DNA of 64,000 nt from positions 28,967-92,966 of the IMG/VR virus record IMGVR_UViG_3300017971_007886; one strand, 5' to 3'. Source of the DNA: a virus. Shown piece by piece: positions 57,803 to 64,000 of this stretch. Positions within the stretch are counted from its first letter, which is position 1. Every line of letters starts with the position of its first letter. Below the pieces are notes generated by a model, which was not told where the DNA came from, did not search any database, and worked only from the letters and a program-made list of their open reading frames with translations. A program made the position numbers and the translations under genes.

Positions 57803-58512
57803 GCGGCTTCGACATCATAGAAGGCGACGTTACCCTGTACGACGCCAATGGGAACCCCATCAAGTCAACGCAGGATGGTTCTGACTACCGCCTCGGGGTG
57901 GAGGGGAAGGTAGCCAAGGGGGCAAGCGACCTCGTTCATCTGGAAGCCCTAGACATAGCAGCCGGAAAGGGGCGATTGAAGGCGTCCCTATACACCCCAG
58001 AGGGTGAGGCTGTAGCCTTTCCGAGCGTTCCTGCCAGTGCTGCGGCGATTCGCAACGAGTTCGTGAAGAATGGGACAAGCCCCAACTTACTCGTCGATGG
58101 TAGTGCTACTCCCGTGGAGTTCGTCTACAACGCCCACGCGAGTCAGGACACTTCCCTCCAAGAGCTTCACTTCACCCTGGCGTCGAATAGTATCACATTT
58201 GGCTCGAACTACTTTGGCTCTACGTCTGGGCCACTGTCGAATGGGCTGTTGGTCGAGGTCACTTCCGGTGGTGTAACGGGTACTGTGGCCAACCTCGTGC
58301 AGAATGAGGACTTCGTGACGTTCTCCAGTCCTGGCGGGTTCCAGTGGGTGGTGTCCTCGAAAGACTTGTTGAGTAGCACGTACTTGATCGGTGGCGGCCT
58401 GGTTTTGAAGGGAGGCACATCCGACAAGGTGAAGATCACTGTTCGCGACGACATCGACTCAGCAGGCGTGTACCTCCGATGTTTCGTCAAGGGTAACCTG
58501 TTGGCCGCATAG
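57799..58512 (+). CDS. putative virion protein, 237 aa
   Basis: ATGA-coupled. The N-terminus (FDIIEGDVTLYDANGNPIKSTQDG) recalls phage proteins with a DxxGNPV beta start. A central domain with NSITFGSNYFGSTSGPLSNGLLVEV is typical of a beta sandwich. Probably a fibre-linked structural protein. No family assigned. Confidence 0.55.
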   Translation: MSGFDIIEGDVTLYDANGNPIKSTQDGSDYRLGVEGKVAKGASDLVHLEALDIAAGKGRLKASLYTPEGEAVAFPSVPASAAAIRNEFVKNGTSPNLLVDGSATPVEFVYNAHASQDTSLQELHFTLASNSITFGSNYFGSTSGPLSNGLLVEVTSGGVTGTVANLVQNEDFVTFSSPGGFQWVVSSKDLLSSTYLIGGGLVLKGGTSDKVKITVRDDIDSAGVYLRCFVKGNLLAA

Positions 58513-58520
58513 GAGAGACC

Positions 58521-58934
58521 ATGCCAAGGAACACAAACGAAGAAGGCATCATGCGAGTGATGGTGGTCCCTGGGAAAGAGGACCGCAAGATGGTGGTGAC
58601 TGGCCGAAAGTTCAGTGCAGCTATCAACCAGGATACCCACGACGATGCCACCTTTGCGGAGACTCGGGAGATCCAAGGGGCATGGGTAGAGGTTGCGGAT
58701 CACGAGCCCGGTGACTACTTGGAGATGACTGTTCGTGGAGACCTCGGAGATGGTGAGGTCGAGCTTGGGAAACACGGGGAGACCATCTACATCCCGCCGA
58801 GCGGGAAGATTGAGCAAATCGTGTCAGAGGGTACCGTGTCGTTCCCTCCTGGCTTCAAACTGAGAATGACGTACCACGCGGTAGACGCGGGTACCCCCCG
58901 TACCGTGTACTGCTGGTACCGGATGCGGAAGTAA
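58521..58934 (+). CDS. putative virion protein, 137 aa
   Basis: ATG 58521 with AGGAGAGACC upstream. Beta-rich with VEVADHEPGDYLEMTVRGD, PSGKIEQIVSEGTVSFPPGF and a final VYCWYRMRK. The 3' end of this gene has six GTAC sites within 90 bases (58831-58919), the densest such cluster seen. Likely part of the fibre group; function unknown. Confidence 0.55.
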   Translation: MPRNTNEEGIMRVMVVPGKEDRKMVVTGRKFSAAINQDTHDDATFAETREIQGAWVEVADHEPGDYLEMTVRGDLGDGEVELGKHGETIYIPPSGKIEQIVSEGTVSFPPGFKLRMTYHAVDAGTPRTVYCWYRMRK

Positions 58935-58946
58935 GGAGAAGACCCA

Positions 58947-59516
58947 ATGGCAACCGTACTGAAGACCTACAACCTGACCGACATCTCTTCCGGCACCATC
59001 AAGCCCAGAAAGTTGGAAGCCGAGATTCGGGCTGCCGGATACGTCGAGAACTTCTGGGGGATGCCCTACGACGTGACTACCGGGAACATCGTCATCGAGG
59101 GCGACTCGCTTCTCAACGAGACGGCCTTGGACGCCTTGGTTGCGGCTCACGAAGAGGAGTCTCTGGCTGAGTATAAGGCCCTGAAGAACACTGCCATCGA
59201 CGAGCGCACTCGTGAACTGATCGAGGGCGGGTTCTCCTACAACAGCAAGACGTTCAGCCTGTCACAGGAGGCCCAGGCCAAGCTAACGGGCATCAACCAG
59301 ATTCGTACCGAGGGGGACACGTCCTACCCGATCAAGTGGAACACCATCGACGACCAGGACGTGGAATCGCTCTCCAATGCGGGTGAAGTTCTTCAGTTCT
59401 ACAAGGCTGCCGTTTCGGCCTACCGAGGCCACGTCGATAGTGGCACTTCCTTGAAGGACAGTGTGCGGGCCGCCACGACCAAGGCCGAGGTGGATGCTGT
59501 AACGGACGCGAGGTGA
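58947..59516 (+). CDS. tail fibre assembly-like protein (DUF4376-like)
   Basis: 189 residues. A segment GGFSYNSKTFSLSQEAQAKLTGI (about 92-114) matches the DUF4376 pattern, where a helix follows FxxxGKxFxxS; such domains occur in fibre assembly or fibre proteins. The N-terminus is alpha/beta and the C-terminus a helical SGTSLKDSVRAATTKAEVDA. The contextual fit is good. Confidence 0.65.
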   Translation: MATVLKTYNLTDISSGTIKPRKLEAEIRAAGYVENFWGMPYDVTTGNIVIEGDSLLNETALDALVAAHEEESLAEYKALKNTAIDERTRELIEGGFSYNSKTFSLSQEAQAKLTGINQIRTEGDTSYPIKWNTIDDQDVESLSNAGEVLQFYKAAVSAYRGHVDSGTSLKDSVRAATTKAEVDAVTDAR

Positions 59517-59518
59517 TC

Positions 59519-59911
59519 ATGTCACTGCGCGTCGCAAAGATCGTCACCATCTCCGTCATGGTAGTATCCGTGGCGGCCTGGATCTGTTGGGACATCGTTG
59601 TCGCATCCCTCGGATTGTACCCGGCCACAGAGAGCCAAATCCTGCTGGTATTCGGGTATCTCAACATCTCTGCTCCATCAGCCATCGGATTCGTCCTTGG
59701 CCACCTCTTTTGGCCTGCGCGGGGAAAGGTCAGTTATCGTACTCTCAGGATTGTCGTAGCAGCCACCTATGGTGTACTACTGATCGTAGCGAATGTTCTT
59801 GGCTACCTCCCCGAGGTTGTGCCGATACTCCCTCTGGTAGTCCACATTCCGTTAGGCCACTTGTTGTGGCCGCAGCCTGAAAGGCTGATTACCAGGGAGG
59901 AGCCGCGTTGA
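59519..59911 (+). CDS. membrane protein with internal duplication, 130 aa
   Basis: ATG 59519 behind GAGGTGATC (nearly perfect SD); GTG 59513 is less likely. Four hydrophobic helices in two pairs, each pair ending in a GH-L-WP motif: GFVLGHLFWP and IPLGHLLWPQ. This suggests an internal duplication. A second lysis-type or holin-like membrane protein is possible. Coupled to the next gene by TGATG. Confidence 0.6.
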   Translation: MSLRVAKIVTISVMVVSVAAWICWDIVVASLGLYPATESQILLVFGYLNISAPSAIGFVLGHLFWPARGKVSYRTLRIVVAATYGVLLIVANVLGYLPEVVPILPLVVHIPLGHLLWPQPERLITREEPR

Positions 59912-60192
59912 TGAACGAAGGGGTAGAGTCTGCCGTCAAAACGGCCATCACCTTTGAACAGTTGGGCATCGTTGGCGTCCTGTTCCTGGTGATCGTCTGG
60001 CTGGGGTTTCTGTACTGGAAGGAGCGCCAGAAGACTGAGAAGCTGACTGAGCGTTTGTTTAGTGAGTTGGCCGAGAATAGCAAAGAGATGACCGCCGCGT
60101 TGATGGGTGTGGAGCAGACGGTCGGGGGATTCAAGACTACCTTGGAGTCCCTGAAAATGTACCTATGCAATCCGCCACGGAGGGAACCATGA
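59911..60192 (+). CDS. membrane-anchored coiled-coil protein (holin/spanin-like)
   Basis: 93 residues. TTG 59908 is an alternative start. One membrane helix (GIVGVLFLVIVWLGFLYW) follows a 16-residue N-terminus. The rest is a coiled coil with TEKLTERLFSELAENSKEM. Such small proteins occur beside holins. Overlaps the next gene by ATGA. Confidence 0.55.
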   Translation: MNEGVESAVKTAITFEQLGIVGVLFLVIVWLGFLYWKERQKTEKLTERLFSELAENSKEMTAALMGVEQTVGGFKTTLESLKMYLCNPPRREP

Positions 60193-60593
60193 ACCTACGC
60201 AGTGTGTTCTTTGGGGATCTGGCGGCACTTCGATCACCAGACCCGTCCAATGACCCTGACTCCTTTGGGAACATCGCGATTGAGCTAGGTATGATCACGA
60301 AGGAACAACTGGCGAAAGCCATTCGGATACAGGAGAAGAAGCTCCCTTTGGGGGAGATCCTGGTCGAGATCGGGGTACTCACGGAGACACAGCGCGAGGA
60401 GATCCTGATCGAGCAGGAACGGCGGAAGTTGGACAAGACCACGACCGGGCACAAGGCGGCCTTCGAGATGCGGAGACAGCGGGCCATGATGCGGCAAATG
60501 CGGAACGGCCTGTCGGAGATTCAGGAGCAGACCACACAGTTCGTCGCCACGTTGGCGGTAGCCCAGGAGCCAAAGAAGGAGCCGAGTAAGTGA
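60189..60593 (+). CDS. MshEN/GspE-N-like domain protein
   Basis: 134 residues. Two tandem motifs, FGNIAIELGMITKEQLAKA (26-44) and LGEILVEIGVLTETQREEI (54-72), match the doubled pattern of MshEN (type II secretion ATPase N-terminal) domains, several of which bind c-di-GMP. Here the domain stands alone, without an ATPase. The residues before each LG differ from the R of known binders, so ligand binding is uncertain. The C-terminal part is basic and helical. Confidence 0.55.
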   Translation: MNLRSVFFGDLAALRSPDPSNDPDSFGNIAIELGMITKEQLAKAIRIQEKKLPLGEILVEIGVLTETQREEILIEQERRKLDKTTTGHKAAFEMRRQRAMMRQMRNGLSEIQEQTTQFVATLAVAQEPKKEPSK

Positions 60594-61597
60594 GCACTGG
60601 TGATACCAGGACTATTATCGTCAACGAGCAGTTTGTTGACACGTTCCCGGTCTTCGACTCGGACGGACACTCCAAGGTCTCTGGTCTCACTGCGGGCGAC
60701 TTTACGATCACGTTCAGGTTCAATGGGGCAGTCATCGCCGCCCCTTCGTATGTACTGGACGAACCCGACAGTGATGGCGAGTACCGCATCACAGTAGCGC
60801 CGGGGGAGTTCGACCAACTGGGCTTCTATCAGATCGAGGTTTTCATCACTCCGAACCTTCAGATTTGGGCGGTTGGCATCCAATCTATCGACAACCTGAT
60901 GGACGTGATACAGGGGTTATTCATGGGCAGTGAACAAGTGAACATCGACGTGGTGGACGGGGTACCCGCTCCTATCACAGACGTTATCGTACAGGTCTTC
61001 GATTCGAGCCTCAGTCGGCTCGTCCAGGGTGGTCGTACTGACCAGGCCCAGGGACGCCTAGCCACTACGCTCGACCCAGGAGACTACAAGGCCATCCTGT
61101 CGAAGAGTCTGACTAGCTTCTCGAATCCCTACGACATCACCGTAGCGGACAACGGAGGAGTCGGCTCTCAGACATTCACTTTGGTAGGTACTCCTCTCTC
61201 GATCCAACCACCGGCAAGCCCTGAGTTCTGCCGGGTCTACGGGTACCTCCAGAGCATGACGGGCCAATACTCGGACAAGTACAACATCCGTGTAGAGGCT
61301 GTCGGGGCGAACCGGAACTCCTATGTCGCCGGTACCGGTGCCATCGACTCTGAGCCACAAGGCGTGGCGCAGGACTCGAAGGTCATCCGTCCGAATCGGA
61401 CTACTGGCATTTGGGAGATCGATCTCGTGAGGAAAGCCATTGTGCGTATCCAAATCGAGGCGCAAGGTGTAGATAAAGTGTTTCGAGTACCGGACGAGAC
61501 CATGCGCAACTTCAAAGACATCGACACATTGGAGACGGCTCAGTTCATCGGAAGTGCCTTGGGAGCGTCGGCACCTTTTGAAGTACCGAAGTCGTAG
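60590..61597 (+). CDS. beta-sandwich virion-type protein, 335 aa
   Basis: GTG 60590 overlapping the previous TGA (SD AAGGAG). N-terminal domain with FPVFDSDGHSKVSGLTAGDF and TITFRFNGAVIAAPSYVLDE is typical of phage BppU-like/Ig-type units, followed by two more beta segments and FKDIDTLETAQFIGSALGAS. Perhaps a fibre or head-fibre component. Last structural gene before the helicase unit. Confidence 0.6.
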   Translation: MSTGDTRTIIVNEQFVDTFPVFDSDGHSKVSGLTAGDFTITFRFNGAVIAAPSYVLDEPDSDGEYRITVAPGEFDQLGFYQIEVFITPNLQIWAVGIQSIDNLMDVIQGLFMGSEQVNIDVVDGVPAPITDVIVQVFDSSLSRLVQGGRTDQAQGRLATTLDPGDYKAILSKSLTSFSNPYDITVADNGGVGSQTFTLVGTPLSIQPPASPEFCRVYGYLQSMTGQYSDKYNIRVEAVGANRNSYVAGTGAIDSEPQGVAQDSKVIRPNRTTGIWEIDLVRKAIVRIQIEAQGVDKVFRVPDETMRNFKDIDTLETAQFIGSALGASAPFEVPKS

Positions 61598-61611
61598 GTC
61601 AGGAATGGGGC

Positions 61612-61857
61612 ATGGAACACAAACTCATCAGCGTACCCGGCGAGTTCTTCGTCGGTACATGCTCAGACTGCGGACAACGGATCTGGTTGGAGAACCTGAT
61701 CGGGGATGTTCGCTGCCCACACTGCGGGTCCACAGAGGCGAAGTGGACGTGGGTACGTTTGCAACTCATGGGGGTGCCTGAGTACGAACCCAAGACTACC
61801 CAGGAGCACTACGACAGAGCGGCCAAGAAGGTACTCGGCAAGCCCACCTCAGAATGA
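61612..61857 (+). CDS. zinc-ribbon protein, 81 aa
   Basis: ATG 61612. TCSDCGQRIW and RCPHCGSTEA, about 18 residues apart, form a classical four-Cys zinc ribbon. The C-terminus is helical and charged. DNA or RNA binding is likely. It sits between structural genes and the replication unit. Confidence 0.7.
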   Translation: MEHKLISVPGEFFVGTCSDCGQRIWLENLIGDVRCPHCGSTEAKWTWVRLQLMGVPEYEPKTTQEHYDRAAKKVLGKPTSE

Positions 61858-61862
61858 CCGAT

Positions 61863-61891
61863 TTGACACGATCTTCGATCTCGACTATTTG
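61863..61891 (+). promoter_or_regulatory. sigma70-like promoter candidate
   Basis: TTGACA (61863-61868), spacer of exactly 17 bases, then TATTTG (61886-61891). The gap 61858-61934 starts a group of replication-type genes after structural genes, which is where a new promoter is expected. The -10 box matches three of six positions. Confidence 0.5.
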
Positions 61892-61934
61892 ATCGTCTCC
61901 GGTCCAAAGATCCCTCTACAACCTGGAGAATGTT

Positions 61935-63338
61935 ATGCACGGTGCCCCCGAGCAACAGTCGGTGTCCGTCTTCACGGACTCGTGGACCTGGATACCGCTG
62001 ACTCATGTGAAAGATGTCGAGGCCCTGAAACTCGCGTTGACCGTTCCAAATGGAGCCTACTTCGCTTCAATGAACGCGGGCCTTCCGACGAACGTTGACT
62101 CAGAGTTCTTCTGCTACACCATCGAGGACGGATACATTGGTGTGCCGAGGAACTTCGCATACGAGAAGTTCTTGATCCACGAAGTGCCGGTCACGGTAGG
62201 CCCTGCTCGACAGATGAGTCCGTGGGATTCGTGGCCTCACAGAATCGAACTCCGAGACGGGCAAGCCCCTGCGGTCGATTCCCTCTTGGAGCCCGGCGAC
62301 AAGATTCTGTCGTTGGCTTGCGGTAAGGGTAAGAGCGTTGTGTCACTGTACGCCCTTTGCCAGCAACCAGAGATTCGGTTGCCCGCCCTCATTGTGGTCC
62401 ACACGAAGGTACTCATGGAGCAGTGGGTGAAGATGATTCGCACCCACCTTCGGATGGGCCTTGCCCGCGTTGGTCGGATTCAGGGCAAGACGGTGGACTA
62501 TCGAGGGCGGCCCTTCACTGTGGCGATGTTGCAAAGCCTCGTGAAGAAAGAGTACCCCGCCGACATGATGCACTACTTCAACACCATTGTCTTTGATGAG
62601 ATCCACCGACTCGGAGCGCCAGGGTTCTCCCAGGCAGCGCCGATGTTCACGGCCCAGCGATGGGGACTGTCGGCTACCCACTCTCGGAAGGATGGGAATG
62701 ACAAGGTGTTCAAGCTCCACTGCGGTAGGGTGGCCTACACAGACCTCACCCAAGAGCTGAAGCCGAAGGTGTACTTCATCCAGACCGAGATAGTGGTGAA
62801 CATGCGGGCACACCAGATGTGGAGAGACCGGACGAAGATCAACTTCGCCAAGCTCCTCAACACCTTGTCGTATGACGAGGAGCGAAACCGTCTCATCATG
62901 TACTACGTGAACAAGGCAATGGCCAAGGACAGAACAGTTCTGGTTCTCGGTGAGCGGGTAGAACAGCTCACGGCCTTGGCCGAGGAGTGCGGAGAGAAAG
63001 CAAGCCCACTCGTTGGTCCTATGAAGGCCGCCGAGAGGACTAAGGCACTCAAGAATCAGACCGTCTTCGCGACTGCGGCCTTGGCAAAGGAGGGACTTGA
63101 TCGACCGGCGTTCGATACACTGGTCATCATCATTCCCACCACCAACCCGGCGTGGCTGCAACAGGCGTTGGGTCGAATACTCAGGAAGTACGGAGACAAA
63201 CAGCAACCGAAGGTACTCATCTTCGAGGACGTGAATGTTCCTCCGATGCAGAAGCGGTGCGACAAGGTGCGTGTCTGGTTGCGTACACAGAAGATCAAAT
63301 CGAAGACCGTGAAAGGAGGCATTGATGGGAGAGATTGA
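61935..63338 (+). CDS. SF2 DNA helicase/ATPase
   Basis: 467 residues. Walker A ACGKGKS (128-134), DEIH box (221-224), LSATH motif III (245-249) and QALGRILR motif VI (410-417) define a RecA-like SF2 helicase close to the UvsW/RecG-like DEXH group in phages. The first 120 residues form a separate domain. It likely remodels branched DNA in replication or recombination. ATG 61935 lies after TGGAGAATGTT; start moderately certain. Confidence 0.9.
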   Translation: MHGAPEQQSVSVFTDSWTWIPLTHVKDVEALKLALTVPNGAYFASMNAGLPTNVDSEFFCYTIEDGYIGVPRNFAYEKFLIHEVPVTVGPARQMSPWDSWPHRIELRDGQAPAVDSLLEPGDKILSLACGKGKSVVSLYALCQQPEIRLPALIVVHTKVLMEQWVKMIRTHLRMGLARVGRIQGKTVDYRGRPFTVAMLQSLVKKEYPADMMHYFNTIVFDEIHRLGAPGFSQAAPMFTAQRWGLSATHSRKDGNDKVFKLHCGRVAYTDLTQELKPKVYFIQTEIVVNMRAHQMWRDRTKINFAKLLNTLSYDEERNRLIMYYVNKAMAKDRTVLVLGERVEQLTALAEECGEKASPLVGPMKAAERTKALKNQTVFATAALAKEGLDRPAFDTLVIIIPTTNPAWLQQALGRILRKYGDKQQPKVLIFEDVNVPPMQKRCDKVRVWLRTQKIKSKTVKGGIDGRD

Positions 63339-63624
63339 TGGGGAACTCGAACATGGAATAGAGAGGTTCCGACGTGAGCTGGAAGATTGGTCGTACCACC
63401 TATCGAAGTACGGCCCAACCAACGCAACACCACTACACCTTGGTTCTCTGCGGTCCAAGGTGGACATCCTGACAGCAGACTTTGGTGAACTCGAAGTCTT
63501 GATGTGCAGTTGGATTGAGGAGATGAAGGCCAGAGAGAAAGACCTAGAAGAGCAAGAGAATGAACTCGAAGAGAGTGAAGACCTAGAAGAGGAGGAAGAC
63601 GATGCCGACGACGAGGCAGATTAA
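63325..63624 (+). CDS. acidic helical protein, 99 aa
   Basis: ATG 63325 behind AAAGGAGG (TTG 63322 is possible). The leader TGAAAGGAGGCATTGATG is identical to that at 26872-26889. Helical, with a very acidic end (LEEQENELEESEDLEEEEDD). It may be a small helicase partner or regulator. No family recognised. Confidence 0.6.
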   Translation: MGEIDGELEHGIERFRRELEDWSYHLSKYGPTNATPLHLGSLRSKVDILTADFGELEVLMCSWIEEMKAREKDLEEQENELEESEDLEEEEDDADDEAD

Positions 63625-64000
63625 GGTAGGGGAGATTCATCTCCCTGTTTACAAGGACAAGCGGTGGGTCATGGCATACCGGCGGGGCCGGGTGTTTGAG
63701 ATCGATGGCCGTACCCTTGAGCTGTTCCCGGTACAGGTACTCGCGGAGACCATTGCCAGGACATCGCAGTCCATCATCAAGTGGGAGAAGTCGGGATTGT
63801 TTCCGGCACCCATGTTCAAGATCCCGGTAGTACCCAAGCGATCCAACCGCTGGTACTCGAAGATTCAAATTGCCAACATCCGGGCCGTTTACCAACAGTA
63901 CCCAAAGCGGCATGAGGTTAGGTCATTCCTGAAAGCGGTATGGCCGATCTTCTACCAGTTGGAGAAGACGCCCGAGGCAGAGAGAGGAAAGGTTCGATGA
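63602..64000 (+). CDS. MerR-like helix-turn-helix DNA-binding protein
   Basis: 132 residues ending exactly at the window edge (TGA 63998-64000). VLAETIARTSQSIIKWEKSG (46-65) followed by LFPAP and NRWYSKIQIANIRAVYQ reads as a MerR-type winged helix with its wing and following helix. Expected to bind DNA as a transcription or replication regulator. Its start overlaps the acidic gene by 23 bases. Confidence 0.65.
   Translation: MPTTRQIKVGEIHLPVYKDKRWVMAYRRGRVFEIDGRTLELFPVQVLAETIARTSQSIIKWEKSGLFPAPMFKIPVVPKRSNRWYSKIQIANIRAVYQQYPKRHEVRSFLKAVWPIFYQLEKTPEAERGKVR

Noticed and set aside
62343-63467. Minus-strand open frame of 374 codons
   Set aside because: It lies opposite the helicase with all its motifs. 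The reverse translation has no recognisable motif and no SD.
1-64000. tRNA genes, integrase and attachment sites
   Set aside because: I searched the gaps by eye for cloverleaf-like arms, CCA-type ends and tyrosine or serine recombinase motifs and saw none. Gaps longer than 120 bases occur only at 5242-5415 and 14834-14958.

Overview
This window is a 64 kb piece of a large tailed-phage genome (Caudoviricetes) with a contractile tail (myovirus type). Every gene I can support lies on the + strand, and most are packed with ATGA, TGATG or TAATG stop/start overlaps behind strong Shine-Dalgarno (SD) sequences. It contains a terminase, portal, scaffold, N4-gp56-type major capsid protein, tail sheath, tail tube, tape measure and a full baseplate set. 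I see no tRNA, integrase or attachment site. The host is unknown. A Gram-negative host is likely but unproven, based on spanin-like and transpeptidase-like lysis proteins. DNA is about 58-60 % GC with G/C-ending codons preferred.

Layout. (1) 1-5241: small accessory genes, many with CxxC zinc knuckles and none of known function. (2) 5242-8190: two related low-complexity proteins, each with a Lys-rich histone-tail-like stretch, long Glu/Asp tracts and a small Tudor-like barrel, each behind a candidate promoter and the second followed by a terminator. (3) 8207-15186: a DpdA-like DNA transglycosylase fused to a Cys-cluster domain, conserved phage orphans, a YkgJ-like Cys-cluster protein, a divergent QueC-like PP-loop enzyme and two tandem basic microproteins ending in GGKGGK. 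(4) 15269-18095: large terminase, an HExxH metalloprotease-like protein and a second, canonical QueC. (5) 18118-27255: head cluster, with an Acb2-type anti-CBASS protein, several very basic small proteins, portal, a Cys/His-rich microprotein, scaffold, capsid and accessory head proteins. (6) 27282-34305: neck, tail sheath, tail tube and a chaperone pair joined by a probable -1 frameshift. (7) 34309-52330: tape measure, baseplate hub, spike, wedge genes and two fibres, ordered as in contractile injection systems. (8) 52372-60593: lysis and membrane genes mixed with more fibre genes. (9) 60590-64000: a virion-like beta protein, a zinc ribbon, then a new unit with an SF2 helicase and a MerR-like DNA-binding protein.

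How the parts work together. The DpdA-like protein and the QueC enzymes point to 7-deazaguanine modification of the phage DNA as protection against host nucleases. The remaining pathway enzymes (FolE, QueD, QueE) are not in this window and would have to come from elsewhere in the genome or from the host. Acb2 would add protection against cyclic-nucleotide (CBASS) defence. The rest is virion assembly and lysis. The tetranucleotide GTAC is conspicuously frequent (about 3-4 times expectation in three hand-counted stretches) and forms evenly spaced arrays at two places.
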